From the NCBI RefSeq assembly GCF_018333215.1, contig NZ_BORO01000001.1, positions 248,001 through 312,000 on the forward strand: DNA of 64,000 bases. Direction: 5' to 3'. Source of the stretch: Oceanobacillus sp. J11TS1. Its GTDB lineage: Bacteria; Bacillota; Bacilli; Bacillales; Amphibacillaceae. Below, piece after piece: positions 53,335 to 62,094 of this stretch; the first letter of the stretch is position 1, and every line of letters starts with the position of its first letter. The notes beneath the pieces were generated by a model. That model made no database searches. It saw only the letters and a program-made list of their open reading frames with translations, and was not told the DNA's origin. Position numbers and translations under genes: made by a program.

Positions 53335-53375
53335 AAGCCTGTAAATAAAAAATTCTTTTTTTACAGGCTTTTTTT
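53335..53375 (+). terminator. Terminator of the holin gene
   Basis: AAGCCTGTAAA (53335-53345) pairs with TTTACAGGCTT (53360-53370), followed by T residues. Confidence 0.93.
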
Positions 53376-53444
53376 ATGCCTTCATTCAAACAATTCGGTA
53401 TACTAAATATTAACTAATAGAATAAAAATAAAGGAGAGAAGCTG

Positions 53445-55238
53445 ATGAAGCAAAAATTACAGCCGACATGGGATTTAGACGTTATTTTCCCTGGACAGAG
53501 TAGTTCAACTGAATTTCGCCGATTTGTGGATGAGGTTACAAATGAAATAGAAGCAATAATGGAAGTAGTAAATGATTTGGATGCAAATGGGGAAGTCAAA
53601 GCATGGGAGGAAGTTTTCGTAAATTTAGAGAATGTTATAAAGAAATCGCGTGAAATGGGAGCTTACATTAGTTGTCTAAGCGCTCAAGATGTCACAGATA
53701 AACAAGCTAGTTTATACGTTGCCAAAGCAGCTCAAATTTCAGCATCAAATACTGCTTTGTCAAAAATAGTTGATCAAAAACTTGGAGAAGTAACAGAAGA
53801 AAATTGGAACAACTTACTAGCGCAAGAAGCGATCAAACCTCTTCAATTTATCTTAAATGAACGAAGAGAACGGGCACGAGAACAACTTTCTAAAAAGGAA
53901 GAAATTTTAATCAGTAATTTAGCAGTAGATGGATATCATGCTTGGAATCAAATGTATGGAGCCGTTGTTGGAAATATGAAAATTGATATAGTAGAAGACG
54001 GCGAAGTTCGAACTTATTCTGTTGGGCAAGCTTCTAATAAATTATCGACACCGGATCGGGAACAAAGAGAATATGTATTTAGGCAAATAAGCAAAGCCTG
54101 GAAAGAAAATGAGAGTTTATTTGGACAAACTTTAAATCATTTAGCAGGTTTTCGATTGCAAACCTATAAACATTATGGATGGGACAACGTTTTAAAAGAG
54201 CCGCTAGAAAAAAATCGGATGAAAGAAGAAACGTTGAATGCAATGTGGGGAGCAATTGAGAAACATAAACCTCTATTTATTGAATACTTAAATCAAAAAG
54301 CATCTTTATTAAATTTAGAAAAACTAAGTATTTTTGATGTAAATGCTCCTATCCAATCAAAAGTCGAAACAAAGAGTTATGATGAAGGAGCGGCATTTAT
54401 TATGGAGCAATTCCGCAGTTTTAGTCCGCAAATGGCAGAATTTGCTCAAATGGCGTTTGAAAAGCGATGGATTGAAGCGGAAGATCGAGCTGGTAAACGT
54501 CCAGGGGGTTTTTGTACAAGTTTTCCTGTAAGTGAACAAACGCGTATTTTTATGACGTATTCAGGAACACCTTCTAATGTGGCTACGTTAGCTCATGAAC
54601 TCGGACATGGATACCATCAATATGTGATGAATGATGTCAATGGATTGAATCAAGGTTATGCGATGAACGTTGCAGAGACAGCTTCTACCTTTGCAGAAAT
54701 GATTGTAGCAGATGCATCAGTAAAAGCTGCTAAAACAGACGAGGAAAAACTAACCTTGCTAGAAGATAAAATATCCCGCAGTATTACCTTCTTCATGAAC
54801 ATTCATGCACGCTTCTTATTTGAAAAGCAATTCTATGAAGAACGCAAGCAAGGTATGGTAGGGACAGATCGATTAAATGAGCTTATGGTGGAAGCGCAAA
54901 AAGAAGCTTATTGTAACAGTCTATCTGAGTATGACCCTTACTTTTGGGCATCTAAACTCCATTTTCATATTACAGGTGTCCCTTTTTATAACTTCCCTTA
55001 CACATTTGGTTACTTGTTCAGTCAGGGAATATATGCTTATGCCCAAGATTATAAAGGGGATTTTGAAGCGAAATATATTGCATTGTTACGAGACACAGGT
55101 CGTTTGACAGTAGAAGAACTTGCTATGAAACATTTACAAGTTGATTTAACAAAAGCTGATTTTTGGGAAAGTGCCATTGATATTTGCAAACAAGATGTTC
55201 ATGCATTTTTAGATATAGCCAAAAAAATCCCAAGTTAA
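53445..55238 (+). CDS. pepF: Oligoendopeptidase F (M3B metallopeptidase)
   Basis: Cytosolic zinc endopeptidase that degrades oligopeptides. The HELGH motif gives His384, Glu385 and His388 in TLAHELGHGYHQYV, and the third ligand Glu is in MNVAETASTFAEM about 25 residues on. The 597 residues are within the M3B range. AAGGAGAG lies seven bases before the ATG. It is monocistronic between the holin terminator and the TPP riboswitch promoter. Confidence 0.94.
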   Translation: MKQKLQPTWDLDVIFPGQSSSTEFRRFVDEVTNEIEAIMEVVNDLDANGEVKAWEEVFVNLENVIKKSREMGAYISCLSAQDVTDKQASLYVAKAAQISASNTALSKIVDQKLGEVTEENWNNLLAQEAIKPLQFILNERRERAREQLSKKEEILISNLAVDGYHAWNQMYGAVVGNMKIDIVEDGEVRTYSVGQASNKLSTPDREQREYVFRQISKAWKENESLFGQTLNHLAGFRLQTYKHYGWDNVLKEPLEKNRMKEETLNAMWGAIEKHKPLFIEYLNQKASLLNLEKLSIFDVNAPIQSKVETKSYDEGAAFIMEQFRSFSPQMAEFAQMAFEKRWIEAEDRAGKRPGGFCTSFPVSEQTRIFMTYSGTPSNVATLAHELGHGYHQYVMNDVNGLNQGYAMNVAETASTFAEMIVADASVKAAKTDEEKLTLLEDKISRSITFFMNIHARFLFEKQFYEERKQGMVGTDRLNELMVEAQKEAYCNSLSEYDPYFWASKLHFHITGVPFYNFPYTFGYLFSQGIYAYAQDYKGDFEAKYIALLRDTGRLTVEELAMKHLQVDLTKADFWESAIDICKQDVHAFLDIAKKIPS

Positions 55239-55247
55239 TGGAAGCTA

Positions 55248-55276
55248 TTGCGATTTGCGGTAAGGTGGTCTATACT
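55248..55276 (+). promoter_or_regulatory. Sigma-A promoter of the thiT riboswitch transcript
   Basis: TTGCGA (55248-55253), a 17-base spacer and TATACT (55271-55276), starting ten bases after the pepF stop. Confidence 0.65.
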
Positions 55277-55299
55277 GAATTTAAACAAAAAAGTGAATA

Positions 55300-55400
55300 A
55301 AAAAGCCTGCAAGGGGAGCCATAGGCTGAGAGTGAACGCTATTTTGTTCTGACCCTTTGAACCTGTTAGTTAACGCTGGCGTAGGGATTGTAGACTTTTT
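55300..55400 (+). promoter_or_regulatory. TPP riboswitch (thi-box)
   Basis: The aptamer core has GGGGAGCC, GGCTGAGAG, GACCCTTTGAACCTG and CGTAGGGA. P1 is formed by AAAAAG...CTGCAA (55300-55312) and TTGTAGACTTTTT (55388-55400). It controls thiT. Confidence 0.95.
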
Positions 55401-55436
55401 GATGGATATAAAAGTAATGTGTGAGTGGAGTTTAAG

Positions 55437-55506
55437 GCATTCTTTGGAGAGGTAAGCTTTTTAAGAATGCACCCATCAAGAAGACTCCCTTGGCATTGCT
55501 TTTTTG
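55437..55506 (+). terminator. Expression platform of the TPP riboswitch
   Basis: AAGAATGC (55463-55470) can pair with GCATTCTT (55437-55444) or with GCATTGCTT (55493-55501, one bulge), the latter followed by TTTTTT. The two pairings are mutually exclusive, as in an antiterminator/terminator switch. Confidence 0.7.
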
Positions 55507-55548
55507 TTGTTTAAAAACATAATTTTTAGTGTAATCGGGGGAGAAAAA

Positions 55549-56112
55549 ATGAAAAATAAAACACTTTTTTTAGTAGAGGTGGCAATCTTTACTGCACTTG
55601 CTTTCTTACTGGACATACTGCCAATCGGATTTAAGCTTTGGCCACAAGGCGGATCTGTTTCTTTTGCGATGATTCCTATCTTTATTGTTGCTTTTCGTTG
55701 GGGACTTAAAGGAGGTCTGTTATCAGGATTTCTTTGGGGTGTATTGCAGGTGGCAACAGGTGCTTTCATCTTACACCCACTTCAAGGGATTATTGAATAT
55801 GGATTAGCTTTTACTGTTGTTGGTCTAGCAGGGTTATTCGCCAAACAAGTGATTGAAAGTATTAAAAATAAACAAGTCAAAAGAGCTTTTCTCTATATGT
55901 TAGCTGGCGTATTCCTTGGTTCAGCTGCACGCTTTGGATGTCATTTTATCGCTGGAATTGTTTTCTTTGAATCTGCTGTAGATGGACAACCAACTTGGCT
56001 TTATTCATTGATTTATAATTTATCTTATATGATTCCATCTTTTATTTTAAGTCTCATTGTCGTATTTTTCTTGTTTTATAAACAGCCGAGAACGTTAGTA
56101 GGAAAATTATAG
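55549..56112 (+). CDS. thiT: Thiamine-specific ECF transporter S component ThiT (YuaJ)
   Basis: Membrane S component that binds thiamine and docks on the shared EcfAA'T module. Six helices; WGLKGGLLSGFLWGVLQ and the late ARFGCHFIAG and FESAVDGQPTWLYSLIYN segments form the thiamine site. 187 residues. ATG 55549 follows GGGGGAG; the 15-codon upstream in-frame extension has no ribosome site and overlaps the terminator. Placement behind a TPP riboswitch confirms the substrate. Confidence 0.95.
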   Translation: MKNKTLFLVEVAIFTALAFLLDILPIGFKLWPQGGSVSFAMIPIFIVAFRWGLKGGLLSGFLWGVLQVATGAFILHPLQGIIEYGLAFTVVGLAGLFAKQVIESIKNKQVKRAFLYMLAGVFLGSAARFGCHFIAGIVFFESAVDGQPTWLYSLIYNLSYMIPSFILSLIVVFFLFYKQPRTLVGKL

Positions 56113-56135
56113 AATAATTCAGATTCCCTCACCCC

Positions 56136-56169
56136 AAATCCTGCAGCCATAATAGCTGCAGGATTTTTA
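56136..56169. terminator. Terminator between thiT and the permease operon
   Basis: AAATCCTGCAGC (56136-56147) pairs with GCTGCAGGATTT (56155-56166), followed by TT. Convergent genes lie on both sides. Confidence 0.95.
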
Positions 56170-56205
56170 GGTGGCTTTTATAGATGTCTGTTTTACAAGA
56201 CCCAT

Positions 56206-57189
56206 TTAATTTTTTCTTTTGTGTTTTTTAATGTTTTTTCCAGTCGTATATCTATCCTCGAGAAAAACATCTTCTATTCCTTTGGTCACTAAGTTTAATG
56301 CAAGAATGACAAGTGTAAATGCAATAACCACGCTTAAAAACATCCAAGACCAACCGCCTAAGTGGTTAAATCCATTACCAACCATACCAGACCACTCGCT
56401 AGATACAGAAATATATGCATTTTGAGTATCGTCAAGTTGTTGCTCCATTGTCCCGCCGAACAATAAGTGAAAAAATCCAAGGTGAATCAATAAAATTAAT
56501 ACTTTGATTATTTCCTGTATAAACTGAATGAGTAAGAGGGGAACCATAAATGGTAGCACATGCTTATGAAGTATATGTAAACGGCTTCCTCCGAGTGTTT
56601 TTGCTGATGTAATAAATTCTGATTTATAAATCTGATTGAGTTGGTTTCCAATTAATAAGGACATTGTAGGGATCGCTACGATGGTTAATACAAAAAACTG
56701 GAAAATCATTTTTTGGAAAATACTATAACCGTCTACCTCGCCATGTGGAGTGAAAATCACGTCATATAAAAGAATATAGCAAATAAGTGCAGCTGGAATA
56801 TAATAAAATCCATTCACTAAACCGCTAAGGTACTGGTTGAATTTTGAGAAGTAATTTTCAAAAAACAGACCAATGATCGTTGAAATTATTACCCGCAAAC
56901 CCGCTACAAGTATAGAAATACCAATTGTATATTTTGCACCTTGTATTAATAAAACAATAATATGTCTTCCTACCTCGTCTGTACCAAGCGGAGGCACTTC
57001 GAGAGGGTTAAAAGGAGCAAATGATGTTATGTTCCCTTCATTATTTCTTAAAAATTCAGTAACAGGTATCTTTCCTTGAAAAAATACTGTGTGAACAAAA
57101 CTCGCTGCTAGTAATAAAAATATAAATATAAAACCTGATAAAAAGAGCGGATGCTTGAAGAGATTGTTTATCATAGCTTTCGTGTTCAT
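56206..57189 (-). CDS. OppC/DppC-type ABC transporter permease
   Basis: Membrane permease subunit, 327 residues, six helices, with the ATPase-contact EAA loop AKTLGGSRLHILHKHVLPF. The N-terminal part (helix about 13-34, then an extracytoplasmic segment with LGTDEVGRHI) is OppC-like. It starts three bases after the stop of the OppB-type gene and is translationally coupled. No ATP-binding or substrate-binding protein gene is in this operon, so it must use subunits encoded elsewhere. The substrate is unknown. Confidence 0.85.
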   Translation of the reverse strand: MNTKAMINNLFKHPLFLSGFIFIFLLLAASFVHTVFFQGKIPVTEFLRNNEGNITSFAPFNPLEVPPLGTDEVGRHIIVLLIQGAKYTIGISILVAGLRVIISTIIGLFFENYFSKFNQYLSGLVNGFYYIPAALICYILLYDVIFTPHGEVDGYSIFQKMIFQFFVLTIVAIPTMSLLIGNQLNQIYKSEFITSAKTLGGSRLHILHKHVLPFMVPLLLIQFIQEIIKVLILLIHLGFFHLLFGGTMEQQLDDTQNAYISVSSEWSGMVGNGFNHLGGWSWMFLSVVIAFTLVILALNLVTKGIEDVFLEDRYTTGKNIKKHKRKN

Positions 57190-57192
57190 AAT

Positions 57193-58053
57193 TTAAACCT
57201 CCACTTGTTTACCAGTTATCTTTTCAATAACAATTTGTACGGATGCTTGCATAATATAAATAGGAATAAACAAACTTAACAATCCTATTGCCAATATTTG
57301 CGACGAATCATTCGTAAGCATAAACCGCATTAAACCATCTATATTGAATGCATATTCAATCATAAGTAGATTAGATAGCATAAACCAGATAATCGATTTA
57401 GAATGCAGAAAAATATGGATAACAGCATTACGCAATACATGAGAAAACAAAATAGAATAGGTTGATAATCCTTTGGATTTTGCAACATCTACATACTGAC
57501 GAGATATTTCTTCTTCAAAATCATAAATCATAGTACGATAGAAAAATATTGTCGGTAAAATGGTAAGGACAATAATTGGCAACATAAATATTTGATTGTC
57601 GCCAAAAGACGCAATACTAAAAAAAGGAATATTTGTGTGTTTGTGGATGAAAATTGCAGTTATAATCGAAAGGCCAATCACAAATATATCCGGAATGGAT
57701 GCTCCGATAAAAAGTATTATTCTGATTGTTTTACGTATTTTCTTTGTAACCATTATAGTAATTAGGGTTAAACCTAGAGCTAAAAGAAATGTGATTATAA
57801 AAGAGACAAAAAGGAGAATCATAGAATATCTCCATCGTGCCCAAATCCCTGGAAATAGGAAATATGTTGTTTGGAAGTGTCCGTATGTTATTGATTCTGG
57901 GTGAACCAAGCTCGAACCAATAGACCCTACTTCGGAGAGGTAAGAAGAGATATCTAACTTCATTCCGTCAAATAGTGCTGGAAGAGCTGAAATTAAGATA
58001 ATACCGATAAACGTCAAAAGAAATTTTAATAAAATTCGATAGTATAAATTCAT
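57193..58053 (-). CDS. OppB/DppB-type ABC transporter permease
   Basis: Partner of the OppC-type subunit. 286 residues with an N-terminal helix, five further helices and the EAA loop VAKSKGLSTYSILFSHVLRNA. It lacks part of the usual extracytoplasmic stretch of OppB and is shorter than the typical 310 or so residues. AGAGGG lies before the ATG. First gene of a two-gene permease-only operon. Confidence 0.82.
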   Translation of the reverse strand: MNLYYRILLKFLLTFIGIILISALPALFDGMKLDISSYLSEVGSIGSSLVHPESITYGHFQTTYFLFPGIWARWRYSMILLFVSFIITFLLALGLTLITIMVTKKIRKTIRIILFIGASIPDIFVIGLSIITAIFIHKHTNIPFFSIASFGDNQIFMLPIIVLTILPTIFFYRTMIYDFEEEISRQYVDVAKSKGLSTYSILFSHVLRNAVIHIFLHSKSIIWFMLSNLLMIEYAFNIDGLMRFMLTNDSSQILAIGLLSLFIPIYIMQASVQIVIEKITGKQVEV

Positions 58054-58722
58054 TTTTCGCCCTCTCTTTCACCTATCAAACGGCTGTTGATAAAATGGTG
58101 TAACAAATTCGTTAAACTACATAATATATGGCCGTACGGGAGGAAACGAAAACATCTTATATTTAAAAATAGAAGGAGATAGCTATACGTTGGAGGGAAG
58201 ATCGAATACGCAGGAACAACTTGTAAAGATTTTAATCTTTACACAAGATAAATAAGAACCCATAAGGGGCGCCTAGAATAACAGTGCAGCATTGGGACCG
58301 TCAACATGAATCGTATATATTTTTATAACTTAAAATATAAGTAATATTATAAATTATTTGTAATTATTTTTCAACTATGGTAGATTCTAAATACAGATTT
58401 GAGGAGCAAACTTTGATAAATAAGTTTTGGAAAGGCTGTTTGACTGCTGTAGTTGGTAATAAGCGTTATGTTTATGCGCATTTTAACCAAATTTAGGTTC
58501 CAGATGCATTAACCCTTCTGTAACCTAATACAACTTTTGCGGCCTGATTAAAAAGGGATAGAAAGCAATTGACCCGAAGGTTAGGCATTACTGATAAAAT
58601 ATTTAATATTCACGAAAATTTTTATTTTCAAAAATGACTTTCTGGAAATTAGATAAAATTTCCAATTGTGGTAGGATGATAGTTCTTTTAATTCTAACGA
58701 GATTATAAAAGGAGCGCGTTAA
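58054..58722. other. Long intergenic region
   Basis: No convincing gene in 669 bases. Visible features: GTAAAGAT-TTTA-ATCTTTAC hairpin (58223-58242); a possible 22-codon leader frame from TTG near 58191 behind GAAGGAGA; a sigma-A-like promoter TTGACC-N17-TGATAA (58569-58597) for the following gene; and an inverted repeat GGAAATT/AATTTCC (58644-58650, 58657-58663) that could be an operator. Confidence 0.4.
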
Positions 58723-59265
58723 ATGTTTCCAGTGTTGGATACTGAAAGGCTAATATTAAGAGAAATTGTAAAAGAAGATGCGAAAGGTATTTACGCTTGT
58801 TTTTCAAATGACGATGTAACTCGCTTTTATGGACAAGAAACACTAAGTAATATTGAACAAGCTGAGAGAGTCGTTGAATTCTTTGCAAAAAACTACAAGG
58901 AAAAAAGAGGCATACGTTGGGGAATTGAAAGAAAAGATACTCAAGGGCTAATTGGAACAATTGGTTTTAATGCCTGGACGCCTAAACATAAAAGAGCTGA
59001 AATAGGATACGAGATACATCCTGGACACTGGAGAAAAGGATACGTTTCTGAAGCGCTATTGAAAGTTATTTCATATGGTTTTAATGATATGGATTTAACG
59101 CGTATAGGGGCTGTTGTATTTCTTGAAAATGAGGCGTCTAATAACCTTCTAACAAAAGTTGGTTTCCAGAAAGAAGGAATCTTAAAGGATTATATGTATC
59201 AAAATGGTGTAGCCTACGATACGAATATCTATTCGTTACTTAAAAATAATTCCAATATTACTTAA
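58723..59265 (+). CDS. GNAT acetyltransferase, RimJ/RimL type
   Basis: 180-residue acetyltransferase opening LDTERLILREIVKEDAKGI, with the acetyl-CoA loop PGHWRKGYVSEALLKV and the C-terminal motif ENEASNNLLTKVGFQKEGIL. These acetylate ribosomal protein N-termini, other proteins or aminoglycosides; the target is unknown. AAGGAGCG lies before the ATG. No gene partners. A promoter and possible operator palindrome precede it. Confidence 0.88.
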   Translation: MFPVLDTERLILREIVKEDAKGIYACFSNDDVTRFYGQETLSNIEQAERVVEFFAKNYKEKRGIRWGIERKDTQGLIGTIGFNAWTPKHKRAEIGYEIHPGHWRKGYVSEALLKVISYGFNDMDLTRIGAVVFLENEASNNLLTKVGFQKEGILKDYMYQNGVAYDTNIYSLLKNNSNIT

Positions 59266-59369
59266 TAAGATTTTTATAGCAATTATAAATGAAAATCCCC
59301 TTCCTCATTGATGGTAACTTTGGAAAGAAATTCAATTTATGAACGCTCTACACAATGATTAATTCATTT

Positions 59370-59627
59370 TCAGTACAATATAATAAAGCATTTTCTCAAA
59401 ATGAAGATTTTTATTGCATAGTTAGTTATCTGTAATTTTGTTCTTTCCCCTTCTTTATTTGGTTTGAATGAAAATGAAAGAAACACAACTACGGCAATAA
59501 TAATACCAATTAAAATGTGAAAGTAAATGGATTTACTATGGAGCAGTTTGGGTACAAGCTGTGGTATGAACCGAATGATGAGAGCAACGATAAAGAGGGC
59601 GATAATTGTGTTAAGTTTTATTAACAT
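59370..59627 (-). CDS. Possible small membrane protein, 85 residues
   Basis: Two hydrophobic segments (about 5-27 and 35-53) and a basic tail give it a membrane-protein look, but there is no ribosome binding site before the ATG and I do not recognise it. It sits alone on the minus strand between the GNAT and phoP genes. It could be a real gene or chance. Confidence 0.35.
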   Translation of the reverse strand: MLIKLNTIIALFIVALIIRFIPQLVPKLLHSKSIYFHILIGIIIAVVVFLSFSFKPNKEGERTKLQITNYAIKIFILRKCFIILY

Positions 59628-59684
59628 TTACATATGTAATAGGCTATCTACAAGAAAAATGGTAAAATAAAGAATAACAAAAAG

Positions 59685-59749
59685 TCTATCGCACAGTGAC
59701 ACTTTTTCCAGGGAGGCGAGTAGTCGCAGGGGCAGTTATTAGCGATAGA
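59685..59749. repeat. Inverted repeat upstream of phoP
   Basis: TCTATCGC (59685-59692) and GCGATAGA (59742-59749) are a perfect 8-bp inverted repeat 105 bases before the phoP start. Function unknown. Confidence 0.45.
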
Positions 59750-59853
59750 ACAGTAGCTATTAATACTGAGCAATAATGAAAAAGTATATTAAAGAATGTT
59801 ATTTTCACGCATGTTTGGGAAACGCGTGCATAGCAAAGAGGGGGATTTTTCGA

Positions 59854-60546
59854 GTGGGAAAACAAATTTTAATTGTTGATGATGAAAAATCGATTGTTAC
59901 TTTATTAAAATACAATATTGATAATGCAGGATTCACTACGGATGTAGCTTACGATGGAGAAGAAGCTTATCAGAAAGCCTTTACGAATACGTATGATTTA
60001 ATCATCTTAGATTTAATGCTCCCAAAATTAGATGGCATGGAAGTATGCAGGAAATTAAGAAAGAACGATATTCATACACCTATATTAATGTTGACGGCAA
60101 AAGATGAGGAAGTAGATAAAATTCTTGGGCTGGAGCTGGGTGCTGACGATTATTTAACAAAACCATTTAGTCCTAAAGAAGTAATCGCACGAGTTAAAGC
60201 AATTATCAGAAGAACACAGCGTTCTCAAGAGGATCATTACCAAGCTCTTCGGATTAAGGATTTGACCATTTATCCAGAGCGATATGAAGCAGAAATGAAT
60301 GGGGAATTAATTACTTTTACCCGAAAAGAGTTTGAGTTACTGTTTTACTTGGCAAAACATAAAGGGAAGGTCATTTCCAGAGATCAATTACTCAGCAGTG
60401 TATGGGATTATGACTTTGTAGGCGACACTAGGATTGTTGATGTCCATGTTAGTCATCTACGCGATAAAATTGAGCCGAATTCCAAAAAGCCTGTTTACAT
60501 CAAAACAGTTCGTGGTTTAGGTTATAAAATAGAGGAGCCAGTTTAA
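59854..60546 (+). CDS. phoP: Phosphate-response regulator PhoP
   Basis: OmpR-family response regulator. Receiver domain with Asp53 in LIILDLMLPKLDGMEV, acidic pocket VDDEK, Lys in LTKPFSPKE and the winged-helix DNA-binding domain (about 130-230, ending VYIKTVRGLGYKIEE). GTG 59854 has GGGGG about seven bases upstream, giving 230 residues; an upstream in-frame ATG (59776) has no ribosome site. Identity is supported by the order phoP-phoR-polA, as in B. subtilis. phoR follows immediately after the stop. Confidence 0.93.
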   Translation: MGKQILIVDDEKSIVTLLKYNIDNAGFTTDVAYDGEEAYQKAFTNTYDLIILDLMLPKLDGMEVCRKLRKNDIHTPILMLTAKDEEVDKILGLELGADDYLTKPFSPKEVIARVKAIIRRTQRSQEDHYQALRIKDLTIYPERYEAEMNGELITFTRKEFELLFYLAKHKGKVISRDQLLSSVWDYDFVGDTRIVDVHVSHLRDKIEPNSKKPVYIKTVRGLGYKIEEPV

Positions 60547-61911
60547 ATGAATATATTATTTTCAAAAACATTGTTTCCAAATATACTCGGTATCACCGTT
60601 GTCCTATTATTATCTGGTTGGCTGATGACGAAAGCAGACGGAAACTGGATATTTATTCTTGCCATTATTTTAGTTGAATTTCTAGTTATCTCTATTATTT
60701 TTATGCAGTTCTATAACAAATACACAAGGCCTCTAAGAAAAGCTTCTAAAGCAGTAAATGAAATGATTAAGGGGAACTATGCTGCGCGTTTTTACAACGG
60801 AAATAGCGAAGAAATGGAAGAATTAAGCAAAAACATTAATAAACTTGCCCGTAATATGAGTGAAATTACGATTCAAGAACAGATGCATGCAGAACAATTA
60901 ACTTCTATTATCGATAATATGAAGAACGGGCTTGCTCTTATTGATGAAAAAGGGTATGTGCATTTAGTGAATCGCGGATTCGTTGAGATGTTTCACGGAA
61001 ATGAAAAGCAATATCGCGGACATTTATATTATGATGTGTTTGAAAATGAGGCAATGCACGAAGTTGTTCAAAACACATTTTTATATGAAAAACCTGTCAA
61101 GAATCAGTTCAAAAATAAACGTGGATTGGCCAAAAATTATATGGAAGTTATTGCGGCACCGATTTTTAATGAAAGAAATTTTGTTAAAGGTGCTGTGCTC
61201 GTTATTTATGATATTACAGAATTGAAGCGACTGGAAAAGATGCGAAAGGACTTTGTCGCGAATGTCTCCCATGAATTACGCACACCAATTACATCAATAA
61301 GGGGATTTGCAGAAACATTAAAAGAGAAACAACATGATGAAAAGGCCGCCGAAGAGTTCATTGAAATTATTTACAAGGAAAGTCATCGATTACAGTTGCT
61401 AATTGAAGATTTGTTAGAACTATCCCGCTTAGAAAGGGAAGGGTTTCAGTTAGAACGACAAAATTTCGATGTGAAACAGATGGTAGACGCGGTGGTGCCC
61501 TCATTAAGGAAAAAAGCAGAGAAAAAAGACTTAAATCTAACTGTCTCTATTCCTTCGGATGTTACCGTATATGCAGATGCCGGAAAACTGCAGCAGGTTA
61601 TTATAAATTTAGTGGACAATGCTATTAACTATACACCATCAGGCGGGAGCGTGAATCTAACCATGATAGAGGATGGTAATCGAGTTCATTTTACTGTTAA
61701 GGATACCGGTATTGGCATGGAGAAGAAAGCAATACCAAGAGTATTTGAACGATTTTACCGTGTAGATAAGGATAGAAGCCGGAATACCGGCGGAACAGGT
61801 TTAGGATTAGCTATTGTCAAGCATATTGTAGAAGTCCATCAGGGTGAAATTACGCTAGAGAGTGATATAAATAAAGGGACAACGGTTCACGTGTATATTC
61901 CAAAAGATTAA
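60547..61911 (+). CDS. phoR: Sensor histidine kinase PhoR, short form without an extracytoplasmic domain
   Basis: Two N-terminal helices (about 10-27 and 33-53) joined by only a few residues (TKADGN), then HAMP (about 55-108), PAS (about 120-220), a HisKA domain with His242 in NVSHELRTPITS and an HATPase domain (N box DNAINYTPSGG, then GIGMEKKAIPRVFERFYR and GGTGLGLAIV). 454 residues against about 579 for B. subtilis PhoR: the large extracytoplasmic domain is missing. The ATG immediately follows the phoP stop. Confidence 0.93.
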   Translation: MNILFSKTLFPNILGITVVLLLSGWLMTKADGNWIFILAIILVEFLVISIIFMQFYNKYTRPLRKASKAVNEMIKGNYAARFYNGNSEEMEELSKNINKLARNMSEITIQEQMHAEQLTSIIDNMKNGLALIDEKGYVHLVNRGFVEMFHGNEKQYRGHLYYDVFENEAMHEVVQNTFLYEKPVKNQFKNKRGLAKNYMEVIAAPIFNERNFVKGAVLVIYDITELKRLEKMRKDFVANVSHELRTPITSIRGFAETLKEKQHDEKAAEEFIEIIYKESHRLQLLIEDLLELSRLEREGFQLERQNFDVKQMVDAVVPSLRKKAEKKDLNLTVSIPSDVTVYADAGKLQQVIINLVDNAINYTPSGGSVNLTMIEDGNRVHFTVKDTGIGMEKKAIPRVFERFYRVDKDRSRNTGGTGLGLAIVKHIVEVHQGEITLESDINKGTTVHVYIPKD

Positions 61912-61939
61912 GTCATTGCTATCACAGCGATGGCTTTTT
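61910..61939 (+). terminator. Terminator of phoPR
   Basis: AAGTCATTGCT (61910-61920) pairs with AGCGATGGCTT (61926-61936), 11 bp with two G-U pairs, followed by TTT. It overlaps the phoR stop codon. Confidence 0.8.
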
Positions 61940-62094
61940 ACTTTAGAATACATTCTAAAAAGTGGAAAGCCGGTTATAAGTTTATGGAACATCCACTTAA
62001 GGGATAATCTTATAAATAGGTGAAAGTGTGTATTAGGCAGTTCTGAATAAACATGATAAAATAAAACTACTTAGATGATAAAGGAGACGGGATT

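Noticed and set aside
55476-55769. 97-codon frame antisense to thiT
   Set aside because: Entirely opposite a recognised gene and its riboswitch terminator.
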